From Cycas panzhihuaensis (lineage: Eukaryota; Cycadophyta): DNA of 64,000 bases. The notes under the pieces are model-generated. The model was not told the DNA's origin. It made no database searches and worked only from the letters and a program-made list of their open reading frames with translations. This document shows positions 1 through 14,404 of this stretch, piece after piece. Location of the stretch: NCBI GenBank assembly GCA_023213395.1, contig CM041465.1, positions 86,993,741 through 87,057,740 of the forward strand, in the 5' to 3' direction. The number at the start of each line of letters is the position of its first letter. The first letter of the stretch is position 1. The translations under genes were made by a program, and so were the position numbers.

Positions 1-105
1 CAGAACTGGGTTTTGCCCATATGGGCCACCCGTAGGTGGAGCAACCCCATATGGGTGTAGCAGATCCACTCCATAAGCTGGGAGGTGACTTCCTCTACCC
101 TACCC

Positions 106-951
106 CTAAGGTTGAGAAGTATACCCTGGAGGGACGTAAAAGGAAGCGCTAACATGCTGGTTTTGAGGGTATATGGGGGTGGGTCCCACATGACTGATGG
201 CTGAAGGGTTGGTAGGACTAACAGACCTACTAGGAAAGGTATGTGCCACATTAGGGGATGGCATATTAGTTTGGCTAGGGAAGGGTATGCTAACCTTCAA
301 CTGAGGGAAAGACATACCATAGGAAGATCCTAAAATGCTAGGACCCTGATGAGGAATAGAAGGTGTAATATGTGCCCCCACAACCGTAATAGGAAAGGAG
401 CAGGACGTATGCGTAGACACGGAGGGATTGGTTGTTACAGGAAGAGTAGATGAGGATGAGGCATGTGGGGGAGGAGTAGAAGAAGAAGAGGCTCCTCCAC
501 GAAGAGCATCCTCAAACCATCCAAGACGCGGTTGGAGACATGCCACGCGGTGACACTCGTTGAGATCTTCAACTACATCGACATGAGGGGTACTTACAAA
601 CTCGTAAGAGGTGGTTGGGACCTCGAACGAAGTAGATCCCTTGGGACGCTCCTCATAAGAGTCACCAACTGAGTGGTAAGTCTCAAGAGGAAAGGATCCT
701 TCTACCGCATGGGTAGAGGGATGGATGTTGAGCGGATGATATTGGTCACCCGGGTAGTAAAGGGGGTCATCACCCTCTTGGGTGGACCCCGAAATAGAGG
801 AAGGGAAATCATGGGTTTCCGAAGTTGAGGTGTGGTGGGCCCAATCAGAAGAGTATCCCTCCATAGTCAAATCAGAATCTGACAAAGGAAGAGGGCAATA
901 CTCGGGGTCTTTTAACAATGGGGGTAGACTGCGCAAGCGACAAGAAAAGCA
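106..951 (-). pseudogene. gag: TatA gag, N-terminal region (decayed)
   Basis: This is the N-terminal, Ser/Pro/Thr-rich part of a Tat-type Gag, upstream of the conserved capsid region. About 276 residues are open. It begins near SLPPLLKDPEY, matching SLPPLLEDLSY in TatB (about 4090). It contains LSDSDLTMEGYSSDWAHH, near-identical to the TatB stretch LSDSNSTMEGFSSDWAYH, then a Ser-rich stretch around residues 150-170, and ends at VPPGYTSQP, matched by VPPGYISQP in TatC near 21570-21600. No ATG opens the frame: an in-frame TGA lies at 952-954, where TatB has its Cys-Met-Gln. The capsid and zinc-knuckle regions lie beyond the left edge. In the family, Gag forms the particle that packages element RNA. 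Function lost is an inference from the missing start. Confidence 0.75.
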
Positions 952-1107
952 TCACATGCAAGGTCAACCAACAATGTCAGGAAAAGGAAAGGGTGATAAA
1001 GACACACGCATTGGGGGCTGCCCAACAAAGAGGTTGAAGTAGGAAAAGAACCACAAAGAGGTAGCGAAACCAATGGAAGAGAGCGGAAACTAGCTCCCTT
1101 ACTAGCT

Positions 1108-1127
1108 GGTCCCCAGTATGGTCGCCA
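1108..1127 (-). other. TatA primer-binding site
   Basis: Minus-strand TGGCGACCATACTGGGGACC starts one or two bases inside the LTR end. The same site, with small changes, follows the LTR in TatB, TatC and TatD. Its form (TGGCGAC...CTGGGGA) resembles the primer sites of Ogre/Tat elements. I have not verified which tRNA it matches. Confidence 0.75.
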
Positions 1128-1128
1128 G

Positions 1129-3840
1129 TGGACATGTGTCTACGGGATAGCTACCCAACTGAGTAGGAATGGAGGAGCGACTGATAGTGTAATCGGGAAA
1201 AGACCTACAAGTAGGGCAAATACCACGCAGGGTGCCCCGTGCGCCAGAGCGCGAGAACGGGACCTGCAAATGGAATATAGCTACTTGGGAGTAGTTCCCC
1301 ACTTCAAATAGGAGGAAAAGAGGCATAGGGTTAGCCTGGGTTGACCTAAGGGAAGGATCCTCCCACCCTTAGATGGCCGGAAGGGGAAGAAGAGAATCCT
1401 TCAGGGGTTTCCCTAAAGCAATGGGAAACAAGAAAGGGTAGGCAAGTAGATGGCCTACGGATGGGGTCACCTCGGTTATCCGACTAAGCGGGGAACTGAG
1501 AGAACATAAGAGGAATAACCAAAGAAAAGAGGTTATGATATGCATAAGCAAACTAACCAAGTAAACAAGCAATGAAACAAGAGGGAAGTTTGCATGACAT
1601 AAGGAGGGAAAAGGTGAGAGGGAAGGTTTCCTAAGACCTTTTCCTATAGCAAAATAAAATGCAAGTGATAAAGTAAACAAAATATGAATTAAGGCAAAGG
1701 TTGATTTCCCTCCTCTTTCTGATGAGCTAATTACTACTATGTAAAAGAACTCAAAAGGAAAAAAGTGATGAAGTGGAGTGAGAGTGTGTACTAGGAACGA
1801 AAGCACGTCGAAATGGTGACGCTCCCAAGAGGCACCTAAAGTTACTCCACAAGGCACGGCAGATGTAAAGGGTCGCGACAGACCGGAACGTGGGGCTCCC
1901 TTACCTTCCCTAAAAGAAGTACTAAAGTACCAAGCAAGGGAAAGAAAGGAACAAAATGCTAGCAATAAATGAAGTACAAAAGTAAAGCACAAATGGGAGC
2001 ACTTGCCTGCGAGAGAAGAAAGAGGAACAGATCCTTTGCACTCTCCAAATACCTGTAAGTAAATGACAATTCCCCCTTCCCGAAGAAAGGGTGCTAGCAT
2101 ACAATGGAAAGATCCTAGCAATACATGTACATGCAAGGCAAATATAAACCTAAATACGTGTATGTTAGTACCAATATAATGATGATAAATTGTAAAAGAA
2201 GATAACCCAAGTAGATGGAAAGTAATCAGTAAGCCTCGGAGTGGCCCACCTCCTGCAAAGAATAACCCCAATCTCTCCCAAAAGCCATGAGGCAGCGAGG
2301 GTAAGGCTGTGTAAGAGGGTTGGAAATAGAGGCAACAAGAGTTAAAAGGAGCTAAAGAGGATCCACAGCAAGCCGGGGTGCTATGAAGAGCAAATCGGGT
2401 TGCTGGGAAAAGAGTTGGGCAAAGAACAAGTAGTCGGGGCTTACGTGAGTTACCCGGATCAAAGCACAAGCCCTCAAACCAGTGCTGCAACATGTGATAG
2501 CACTAATTTCAATAGCTAAAGATGGCCTAACAAACCCTTGTTTGATTGCCGAGGACAGCACGGGGCAAAAGGGAAGGTTTAGGGGGCAAAGAGCCACTTG
2601 AGGAGCGTGGAAGGTGGTGCAGAATCCACCCAGCTCTCACCCAAACCCTATGCAACCCCTCTTTGCCACTGCCTTGAGCAATAAACGCAAGCAAGGAGGC
2701 ACTAATGGCAGGAGTAAGATAATCCAAAAGAAAGGAAAAGCAATCTCCAAAAACCCAAGCAAGAGGACAAGCAAAATAGGGCATCGATTGATCAAGAAAG
2801 TAGCTTAAACCAATGAATACCTGAGAAGAGGAGGAGAGGCTTTTGCCTTAGTCAAAGGCTATTAGAAGAAGGTTAAGAAATCAGCCCAAAAGCTATGGAA
2901 CAGCAGGTTTGGAACCCTGCTAATGGAGTTGGAGGAAACACCTGCACTTTTAGGACGCTTGATGACTGCCTGAGCAAGAATTCGCTGAGATCTCTCCAAA
3001 GGGGCCCTCTCCAAGGCGTGTGAAGGGCTGGGAAGATGTCTTAGCTATACCAAAGGAGAGCTGGGCACTGGAGGAGAGGTGCAGGTCCTATAGCAGCAGT
3101 AGAGCAGCAGAGCAAAAGGCGGTTTCCTTGAGAAGCAATCTAAAAAGTGAACAAAAGATCCTAAAAATGAGTTAAAGATGACTTAAATACTTAGCCCAAA
3201 CCCTAAGGCGAGCGATTAGGGTGTAGTTGGCAGTGAGTCAAGTCGTGAGACACGTGGCAGTTTCGTAATAAATGCAAAATTGCCACGACAGTGTTAAAAA
3301 AATAAATTTGAATAGTCATCCTGCTGTAAAATCTACGGTACCGTGGAATTTGCAGCGGTACCACGAAATTCACAGCAGTATGCAACCAAAGGCTAAACCT
3401 GGCCCGGATAGTTAGCCTGGGCTATGGGCCAATAACAAAAAAGGCTAATGGGTGGCTGAGACACCTACCTGAGGGTAAACAAGCCAACAAATGAGTCTAG
3501 AAGAGTAAAAATATGATTCAAATGATGTGGCAAGTCAACCAAACAATGACGGGTCATCGCACGGGCGGAGGTGGCGCAAGCCAAGTGGATTTTGGAGTGA
3601 GTAGGGTAGAATGCGGGAATTGGAATGGCCACCGGGGTGCCACACTTGCTGGGAATGTGCCCCCGCTATAGTCGCCATAGGCTGAATAAGTGTAGACGAA
3701 GACATGATCATCTACAAGGTCACAACATGCAAATATGCAAGCATACACTCATCTCAAAAGAAAGCAATGATAAGGTGAGAAGCATACCTACACTTACCTG
3801 AGTCGATAATTCTGTATCTATTCACGGAAGCTGAAAAACA
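1129..3840 (-). repeat. TatA 5' LTR (about 2.7 kb)
   Basis: This long LTR has a TG...CA structure on the minus strand. Its start TGTTTTTCAGC matches TGTTTCCTAGC of TatC (17862) and TGTTTCCCAGC of the TatD 3' LTR. Near 3321-3378 it holds the GGTACC-centred inverted motif seen in every Tat LTR of this window, then a TATA-like AAGTATTTAAG near 3180-3192. A 374-codon frame (1369-2493, minus) lies wholly inside the LTR; this strand is pyrimidine-rich and so poor in stop codons, and no family is recognisable in the translation, so I do not call it a gene. Confidence 0.8.
3321..3378. promoter_or_regulatory. GGTACC-centred inverted motif in TatA LTR
   Basis: Two adjacent GGTACC cores (CGGTACCGTGGAATT and GCGGTACCACGAAATT) sit in the part of the LTR upstream of the TATA-like sequence. 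Related cores occur at the corresponding place in the TatB, TatC and TatD LTRs. The role is unknown; an enhancer or RNA hairpin is an inference. Confidence 0.45.
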
Positions 3841-4134
3841 GAACTCTAAAGGAGAAGAGATCTCTACTTCATGAGTAGAGAGATGGTGAAGTTGTGGGTG
3901 TTCTTGGTCACCCAGATAAAAGATATGGTCCTCACCCTCCTAGGTGGGCCCTTGGAAAGAGGTAAAAGGCTCATGTGATTTGGATACATAGGCATGATAT
4001 GCCCAATCTGAAGAAAATCCCTCCATAGTCGAATTAGAATCCGACAAAGGGAGGGAGTGATAAGATAGGTCTTCCAACAAAGGAGGGAGACTCCACAAGC
4101 AACGTGAGAATTGTTGCATGCAAGTTTCACTCAT
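3841..4134 (-). pseudogene. gag: TatB gag N-terminus, cut by TatA
   Basis: This is the start of Gag, opening at an ATG (4132-4134) with MSETCMQQFSRCLWSLPP and continuing through the conserved block LSDSNSTMEGFSSDWAYH. The frame stops at 3940, and similarity to TatA and TatD gag carries on in other frames to 3841, where the TatA LTR begins. The position of the break matches gag sequence around 54294-54310 in TatD (AACTCTAAAGGA shared), so the insertion target was gag. It preserves the best start codon among the four gag copies here. It is truncated and non-functional. Confidence 0.7.
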
Positions 4135-4261
4135 AGGTTAGAAGAAGAAGCAAGAGGTATAATGGAGTTTAAGCATTGGGGGCTTCCCAATAAACCAAAG
4201 AGAGCTACAAGGAAGGTAGTAGCACTAACAAGAAGGGAGAGAGAATTAATCCCTTACTAGC

Positions 4262-4281
4262 GATCCCTAGTATAGTAGCCA
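4262..4281 (-). other. TatB primer-binding site (decayed)
   Basis: Minus-strand TGGCTACTATACTAGGGATC is the TatA primer site with mostly G-to-A/C-to-T style changes. It lies next to the LTR end, followed by the conserved GCTAGTAAGGGATTAA leader. Confidence 0.7.
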
Positions 4282-4282
4282 G

Positions 4283-7097
4283 TGGAATCACATCTTTGGG
4301 GGGGTAATACAATTGGTTAAGATCAAGTCAACTAACAAAGAGGTCCTAAATAAAAGATCTCTTTGGAAAGTGAAGGAGATCACCCATAAAGGATGTTCAT
4401 GCGTCAGAATGCAGGTTCGAGACCCACAAATGGCGTACAAACTCCCTTCAAAGTAACTCTACCTCGGTTGCGGGGTGAAGGAGATGATGGATATCCTTGG
4501 GCCCGAGTAACCTCGAAAGATGGGCCCTCCCGCCCTTGGATGGCTAAAGGAGGGAGGAGAAGATAAGCGAGGGGATGGCTCTTCGCGTAGGATAGGGGGT
4601 GTGAGAGAAGTGGCCCTAAGCAAGTAGCAAAGGTGATATGCACTCGTAGTAGAATGTTGAGATGACCAATCTAAGAATGTGGGACCAACCTAAAGGTTGC
4701 ACTAATGTTGCCTAGCTATGATAAATACGACAAAGATAAAAAAGGAAGTGGCCTTAAAAGAGGATTGTCCTTGGGGCACTATACTTAAGATGACCTTAAG
4801 GACATGAAATGATGGTGGGGAGAGTTTCAACTCTTTTGCATACGAGTGGTTATGCAATGTAGGTAATGGTGGGGTTGTGAATATGGTATTTTATTCTTGT
4901 ATAAAAAGGGATTCTTTTTGGGGAAAGAGGAAAGAAACAATCATAAACAACAAATAAAACACTCGTTAACTCACTCATGCATGTCCTCGCTCTCCTTAAT
5001 TTTCAAATGCAAAAGGGTGAAGAACTAGCAAAGTAATCGTAAATAATGTAAGGTGCATGTAAGGAATGCAAGCCTAAGAAGAACGTACAACAAATACGTA
5101 TGCAACAAGTATGGCCCTTATCTAGTGCACTTTTCAAATAGGCAAACAAACTAAGTGTGTGAGGGTAATGTATGCAAGTTCTCTTCCTTTTCATTTTCCT
5201 TCATATGCGATGTATGCAGACTAACAAAACAAAGCAAGAGGAGCTAGACCAAAAGGGAGTGAGGAGCATACCTAGAAAATCATGCGGTTGGAAGAGCGTT
5301 ATCCTTTTTGTCGTGATCACCTTCCTCTTACTATTCCCAAATATAAATGGCATGATGTGGTGATGCCGGAAAATGAGAATAAGGGGGCTTCCTTACCTTC
5401 TCCAAATTGAAAGGACAAAATGGAAAGGAGAAAAAGAGAAAGCTATGCAAAATACCTAAATGAAATACCAAGAAGAAAGATAAGGATGTACTTGGGTGGA
5501 AGCATCTTTCTATTTCCCCATGTGCAGCAAAAGGGGGACCTACAACCAAGTAATATTCGCCCTTCCCTCGGGGCTACTAGGATACAAGGTATATATGTTT
5601 ATGCAATATATAAAATAACACAATGCAAGTTATCTTAACCAAAAGAAACTTTTGTGTCTAAAATAACTTTTAATCCCCTTTCGCGCAAGAAAAGAAATAA
5701 GAAGAAGGAGGGGGGTGATTAGCCTCGAAATGGATAACCCTCCAAGACTATAACTCTCCACACTACCCAAGCACAAATATAGTAGCCAAAAAAGGTGTAA
5801 TAAAAGCTTGAGGTGTGACTGACAGGTTGCAACAAAGTTATCAATGTTATCGATGTTGCAAAGGTTGTAAAGTATAACTTTTGCAACCTCTAACTAACCT
5901 AACACCAAATGATAGGTAGGTTTGATTTAGGGCTATGATTCTTGCTCATAAAAGGCCTGTAAAGCTGAGACCAAGCATAGTAATAGGTTGCATATGCTGC
6001 TGCCAGCGATGAGCCCTCTTTTAGAAGCCCTTTGGAAACCCAAGGGAAGCATAGAGGAGAAAGAGGAAGGAGGAGAAGGGGGTTGCTCTTGAGGAGAAGG
6101 CTTGCTGGGTACAAAACCTACCTTTGCTCCTTTCACTCTACTTTAGTGACCTCTTCCTCGCTGCCTCCTTGGAGAAACTAGGGAAGAGTTGGAAGGAATG
6201 ATGAGTAGGCAAGAAAAAAGAAGGATTTTCCTCCTGTGTGCAGCAAGAAAACTGGGAGAAATGGGTGTTGTGCAAGATATTCAAACTAATTTTCAACAAT
6301 GTGAAGAAAACAAAATAAAATATAGAGGAGAGAATACCTGTTGTAGGTAGATCATGGGCAGATCTACCTGAGAAAAGAGGAAAGAAATCTATCCCTGTAG
6401 GGTTCATAGGTGAAACCCTATGGAGGTTACAATCTGAAGATGAGACTGGACTAAGAGGGAGATCTGTGCTTGGTGGCAAGCTTGTAGTATATCCTTCCCT
6501 GAGGCAGCCTTGTTATAGGCCTGCTGCTATAGATCTAGAGCTGTAGGAGGCTAAACTCAGGCTAGAAGATCAATGTGTCAGATGTTGTAGGGTGTTTTTG
6601 AAGGAATCTGTGAAGAATGAGTGAGAGAGAGAGTTTTTTTTTTTTAGAGTAGAAGAGGAAGAAATGAGGGCGTTTTTGGGTTTTTAAAGCCAACCCTAGC
6701 TCAATCGAGTGATTAGGGTTCAACTTGGGCTGGGAATATGTCTCTGCCATGTGGCAATTTCATAATAAATGTAAAATTAGCCATGGCAGATTTTAGAAAG
6801 ATAGAAAATGTCAGTCGATGGTAATAAACTTCGCGGTACTACGAAGTTTGTAGTGGTATCGCGATCTTTATCATGAAGCGGTAGAAAATAACTAAAGTAA
6901 GTTTGGAAGCTCAGAAAAAATGGATGCTTCAAGCATAAAGGGCATGACACTCTGTTTAGGTAGCAGGAAGCAGTCATGGGACCTGAGAGACCTATGCTAG
7001 GTGAAGTACTAGGGGCAAGGAACTCCCAAAAGGTTAATAAACAAGTAAAAAGATACTAACCACGCTTAAGCGAGGTGTTAGAGGGCTAGGTATGTCA
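4283..7097 (-). repeat. TatB 5' LTR (about 2.8 kb)
   Basis: The LTR starts TGACATACC (minus strand) and ends TTCCA before the primer site. Similarity to the other Tat LTRs is clear in the inner part (LTR-terminal GATGTGATTCCA also ends TatC; CTAGGGTT upstream of a T/A-rich TATA-like site near 6684-6695), but the first ~50 bases differ from TatA/TatC/TatD, so this is a diverged subfamily. Short open frames inside (5.0-6.98 kb) are not genes. Confidence 0.75.
6821..6882. promoter_or_regulatory. Inverted motif in TatB LTR, 8-bp perfect arms
   Basis: AAACTTCG at 6826-6833 and CGAAGTTT at 6842-6849 form a perfect inverted repeat around CGGTACTA. A degenerate second copy (GTGGTATCGCGATCTTT) follows directly. 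This is the clearest LTR version of the shared Tat motif. Confidence 0.5.
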
Positions 7098-7099
7098 AC

Positions 7100-7362
7100 G
7101 GTTTACAAGTAGTTAGTTATAGGTATTTATATATATTTATAGGTTGATATAATTAATTACAAGATTTATTTATAAAAGACAAATATAATGTTGATAGATT
7201 TATAGGTTACATATAATACAACTTTATATATATTGATTCAGTTGAATATAGTTTATTATAGATTTGATATATATTTTAGAATATAAAGAAAGCACAAAGA
7301 CATTAAAGACCAAGGATAAAGATGAAGATTATAAATTAAAGATATTAAATATTAAGGGGGAG
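7100..7362 (+). other. CopA internal 3' end and polypurine tract
   Basis: AT-rich non-coding DNA, repeated at 14141-14404. It ends in ATTAAGGGGGAG directly before the LTR, the position and composition of a polypurine tract that primes second-strand synthesis. The second copy has ATTAAGGATGAG. Confidence 0.55.
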
Positions 7363-8228
7363 TGTTAGAATATATGATTATTCTTTTATATATAATGTTT
7401 AATGTAAGGTTATGGTTTTACATAGTACCACACTAAAAAATATTAATAAATATGATATATACAAATATTCATAAATACATCCTATTAGATGATAAAAGAC
7501 TTAAAGATATTATAGGATATTCATAAGGTGACATAATATATAAATATGTACACACACCACTTAAGAACTTGAGAAATATTGAGAAATGATTAAACTTAGA
7601 GATGTGATTATTTGAATATCATAATAAATTAGAGCTACCACTCCTATAGTTTTTTTAATTTTTGGTTCTCACATATAAATTTGTTGTCTCTTGTGGTATA
7701 TGCTTGTTAATATAATATTACTTGATATGTTGATCTTTACATTACATAAATTATGTATATAATCCATATGATATAATTAATTTATTATATTTGATTGATA
7801 GGTTTTTACTATGCATGATGAGTACATTTTAGCAAGATATCAGAGAATTAAAATTTCTAATAATAACAATATATTAAATATGCTTAATTTATTTAGGGGA
7901 TCTTAGTATTAATTTCTAAAAAAGGTTAATGTATCAAGGTCATTTGTTTAGATTAATTAAGTGACCTTAGACTATATTATTAGCATTAGTCTCTTAGTGA
8001 AATGTGCTTTATATGCATTTGATTGTAATTTCAGGTTTATGTCATTAGGTGGGAAAATCCTAACCTTAATACTTACTCTCAATAATAAAAGGCAAAATCT
8101 TAAGGAGGGAGTCATTATTTATTATCACCTCTAAGCTTTGCTCTCATATCTTGTTTCATCTCTTTTTTATTCTCTATTACTATTGTGTGTATGTGAGTGA
8201 TTTATTCCTTAAAGCCATCATTTCTTCA
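7363..8228 (+). repeat. CopA LTR, copy I (866 bp)
   Basis: It begins TGTTAGAATATATG and ends TTTCTTCA, immediately followed by a primer site. It is highly similar along its length to 14405-15274. AT-rich with no open frame. Confidence 0.75.
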
Positions 8229-8230
8229 TG

Positions 8231-8242
8231 TAGTATCAGAGC
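8231..8242 (+). other. CopA primer-binding site, copy I
   Basis: TAGTATCAGAGC is one base from TGGTATCAGAGC, the initiator-methionine tRNA primer site typical of plant Ty1/copia elements. Confidence 0.75.
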
Positions 8243-10357
8243 TAGAAGGGGATCTATTTACTCCATTCCACTTGTATGAAGTCATTTTCCCTCTCTTTCA
8301 CCTTCAATATGAAGTATTGAAAGTGCACTCATTATTTTCAAAATTTTGAGAGTTTTTTTATCATGTAAAGCTTGTCTTTCATTTATAATATATTTTATTA
8401 TCCTCTATTTATTTGTAAGTGTATTAAGAATCAAAGTTGTTAGCCGAAAGAAGGTTTCTTAGCTTTAGGCTCCCAAAAAAAATTAGCTTTTTATCAATCT
8501 TTGTAGCTAATTTTAAATTTTATTAAGGGAGATTTTATTGATTCTTCATCACATATTAATTATTAATTATAAAATATATGCTATAAATTTATAGGGTAAA
8601 ATTTTAACTATTTGTAGGTAGTAAAAATAAGCCTAAACTATTCAAAAATAGGTTGTTTAGCCCTACGAGAGATAAAAATTAAAAGTTATCCATTTTTTCT
8701 AAAAATTTATAAGGAAGGAAATCCAAATAAGACAAGCATTTATGTCTTCCTCACTATCTCCAAATTCTACCTTGATTAGCCTTAAAAAGTAGAAGTTTAG
8801 TCAACCTTAATCCGATTCTTTTTTGAAATAATTTCTCAAAAATTTCAATGCACATTAAAATTTCTTGAGGGATTTAATAGATCTAACTTCAAGGAATCCA
8901 ATAAATTAAGTTTTATCAGATTTGATACACTAGAGAGAAAGCTTTCTTGAAAATTTAAATTTCTACCAAGGAAAGTCTCAAAGGAGTTTTAATGAGTTTT
9001 AAGTTGTTTCTATTTACTTTCAGAAGTTTCACCAAAAGACTTCTTGATTCACATAGTAGGATCTATCATCTAAGAGAGTGAAGTTTTGAGTCTAAATATT
9101 TTGACCATTTTGTATGGTTGTATGGCCATATAGAAATTTCTGATAAAAGATTCAAATTCCTCTCGTTTTACCTAATACTTTTTCTTTTGGTCAAAATTTA
9201 AGTTTAAAAGTAAACTTTTAAGTTTTTTGCTTTTTCTTTTTTCTTAACAAAAAAAAAGAGAGAGGAGTTTTTCAAGTAATAAAAGAGAAAAAAAAACTCA
9301 TTATGATAGTAAACACTTGGATCATAGCAAAATCTAGTGTTTATATTTATCATCTTTACATACTTGTTTATGTATATACATATTGATAGATAAAAGCATG
9401 AAAGTAAGCATTAACACATTAACAATTCATTTAAACAACATAAACGTAGATATATTTTCATATTTCCTAAAATGAACCTATTATATTTGATTTATACCAT
9501 TAGTTCTTAACTTGTGTGCATAGTCGCCTTGATTGAAATAGACCATGGTTGGCAAGTCCAGGCCTTAAGGGAAGTGTGAGTTTTATACTAGGCTTTGTCT
9601 TCACTAGAATACTAGTATAGTGATAGGTTAGCTATATCTATGGGCTCCCTTTAGGGATTATCTTGATAACTAGTTAGGACAACTAAAACCTTAATGTAAG
9701 ATTAAAATCAACCCGGTCTAATATCTGTCATAGCCATGGGATACATACATACCGTTTGACTCTTTGGAGGAGGTATATAGCTACTCACTAGCGAATAGGG
9801 TAAGGACTAGGAGTATCTAGGCTGTATTATGACTTGGATTCATCACCAAGTGTAGGTATGAGTATTGTGAGTAAAGGCCCTAATCGTATACTAGAAGCCT
9901 TAGACATTGAAACTTCATCTACATTTAGACATAAGTTAGAGGTTAGTGGCATGATATATTACCACTCTTTGCTTGATCTATATTAGGCCTCATTCTTGTA
10001 TCATTGCTTATACTCATTTTTCATAGTTGTTAAAAAATACTTAATCATTGCTTGCCTTCTCATTATAGTATTCATTTATGTATCCCTGCTACATCCTATG
10101 TACTAGCCATACGTGTTAGTGGTATATATTTCTATCATCTCTTCTACTTCTTCATCATTACCATGTCATGTTAATTCAAGCAATATGTCAATTACATATT
10201 GAGAGATAAAGAAAATTAGGATTTATGGTACACTAGAGTTAAAAATGTTATAAATTACGAAGACCTTTAGAGATCCCAGTTATAGCCTACATTGATCATG
10301 CTTGTAATAACTACAATACCTACTTCCAGTGGAACCACTCTAATAGCTCCTACAGAT
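8243..10357 (+). other. CopA leader, no gene
   Basis: About 2.1 kb of AT-rich DNA between primer site and gag, with stops in all frames. It is repeated with many point differences at about 15289-17404. Nothing else recognised. Confidence 0.6.
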
Positions 10358-11120
10358 ATGACAAGCAAACTACAATGGGAGATAAATGATGAAAGGATTT
10401 ATGTAGGAATTCTGTTACTTATTTATCACTCCTTGCACAACTTGATTAATGAAGAGTAACATGATACATCCTAGAAGGTCCTTGAAGTTCTCAAGAAGAA
10501 CTTTGATACCAAGTTAGATTTAGAATTTGTTCATCTTATTCTAAAAATGAACAAATTAAAAATATAGAAGGGATGAGATCATGAGATAATAAATCTTCTT
10601 TGATAAAAAAAATAGGTAATTGACAAAGATTTTAAGACCCAATATATCACTTAGGCATTCTTGATCTAATCATATCTACATATACCTAATTATAAAAACT
10701 TGCTTGCAAGTCTTCAATCTAATGGAACATTAAAGATACTCAATTTCGAAGCACTTGTTGAGAAGTTTATAGAATTTGACAAGACCTTTGATACTAACTT
10801 TGTAGCTTATGACTCTCTTCTAGATGCAGCATTTGATATGGAAGAAGAAGTTTGCCACACAAAAATCAAGGTCCCTCTCGTGGCAAACGAAATAATTTAG
10901 CAAGAGGAAGAGGAAGAAACATTGGAAATCATCTACAAGGTTAACCAAACCCTGACTCATAGCCTTGATAATAAGGCCAAGGGCCACCTCAATAAAAACC
11001 AAGACAGTTAGGCCAAATCAGTACCTCTTTCAGGACTGGCAATTAAACTATCATGTGTGATTGATATAACCGTAAAGGACACTTTTCAAAAGATCATAGA
11101 ATTTCCACTTATAAGTTGGT
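10358..11120 (+). pseudogene. gag: CopA gag (UBN2 type), copy I, decayed
   Basis: This is a Ty1/copia Gag remnant. In translation, ...WEINDERIYVGILLLIYHSL followed by VLEVLKKNFDTKLDLEFVHL fits the UBN2 capsid pattern (Trp, then a hydrophobic I-x-L-I block, then W/VLK and FD). An open part (10700-10900) carries KNLLASLQSNGTLKILNFEA. A decayed CCHC-type knuckle (CD.YNRKGHFSKDH) is readable near 11055-11095 in another frame. Several stops lie at 10.46-10.68 kb, so it is inactive. The frame is cut at 11155 by the CopB LTR. Gag would package element RNA; the matching copy II sits at 17405-17861. Confidence 0.65.
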
Positions 11121-11154
11121 CAAGTTCCAACCAAAATATAAAGCTCATAATTAT

Positions 11155-11506
11155 TGGGATAACACTTAATGTACATTTATAGATATGGACCTAGGTCCTC
11201 TCAACGCCATCTTTGGGGCTCCTTAGGGTACCTTGGGCCATATAATAGCCGTTAGGAGCCACCCATATGTCAATGCACTTCTATTAAGGTACATGCACTT
11301 TTGTTATTTTTATTTTTTAATACTAATTTGAAATTGTGTACAGGTTAGGTTGAGGCGCTTACTGCCTCTCCAAACTAATCTATAAAATGGGTGGGAATAC
11401 CTCCCTGGTATTTTTTAACACCATCCTTGATTTGATTAGAAATTTTAATTTGAAGACCAACAATGCACTTACTAATGTGAAGTCCCACTTTGCACCTCAT
11501 CCTTCA
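11155..11506 (+). repeat. CopB LTR (copy 2, 352 bp)
   Basis: It aligns with the 3' LTR at 41995-42352. It begins near TGGGATAACACTTAATG, carries TATAAAAT at 11381-11388 and ends CATCCTTCA before the primer site. Confidence 0.75.
11381..11388 (+). promoter_or_regulatory. CopB LTR TATA box
   Basis: TATAAAAT lies in the LTR; the same position reads TATAAAAG at 30611 and TATAAAG at 42224. Conservation across three copies and LTR location support a core promoter. Confidence 0.6.
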
Positions 11507-11508
11507 TT

Positions 11509-11520
11509 TGGTATCAGATC
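11509..11520 (+). other. CopB primer-binding site (copy 2)
   Basis: TGGTATCAGATC, two bases after the LTR end, matches the initiator-Met tRNA type primer site of copia elements except for the last bases. Confidence 0.7.
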
Positions 11521-14140
<2,620 letters not shown>

Positions 14141-14404
14141 AGGTTTACAAGTAGTTAGCTATAGGTGTTTATATATGTTTATAGGTTGATACAATTAATT
14201 ATAAGATTTATTTATAAAAGACAAATATAATGTTGATAGATTTATAGGTTACATATAATACAACTTTATACATATGGATTCAGTTTAATATAGTTTATTA
14301 TAGATTTGATATATATTTTAGAATATAAAGAAAATATAATGACATTAAAAACCAAGGATAAAGATGAAGATTATAAATTAAAGATATTACATATTAAGGA
14401 TGAG

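Larger units (their letters stand above)
1..3840 (-). mobile_element. TatA: partial Ty3/gypsy (Tat-like) element, 5' end only
   Basis: On the minus strand this reads 5' LTR (1129-3840), primer site (1108-1127), leader and gag N-terminus, then runs off the left edge of the window. LTR, primer site and gag all match the other Tat copies (TatB, TatC, TatD). Its LTR outer end (reverse complement of ...GCTGAAAAACA at 3830-3840) abuts gag sequence of TatB, so TatA is inserted inside TatB. The base run GAACT at 3841-3845 may be one half of a 5-bp target duplication, but the other half is outside the window. Confidence 0.85.
3841..7097 (-). mobile_element. TatB: Ty3/gypsy (Tat-like) element, 5' end, interrupted by TatA
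   Basis: On the minus strand this reads LTR (4283-7097), primer site, leader and gag N-terminus, and is then broken at 3841 by the TatA insertion. The right end (minus-strand TGACATACC at 7097) abuts CopA sequence at 7100, so TatB was itself probably inserted into CopA. The other side of the CopA target would lie left of the window. Confidence 0.8.

Noticed and set aside
463-1042. Plus-strand frames 463-672 and 782-1042
   Set aside because: They are shadows of the minus-strand TatA gag.
1369-2493. 374-residue hydrophobic protein on the minus strand
   Set aside because: It lies within the TatA LTR, on a stop-poor pyrimidine-rich strand, with no recognisable domain; kept only as a low-interest finding.
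8231-8242. tRNA gene fragments suggested by TGGTATCAGAGC-like strings
   Set aside because: They sit directly after LTRs and are primer-binding sites; no cloverleaf can be drawn around them.
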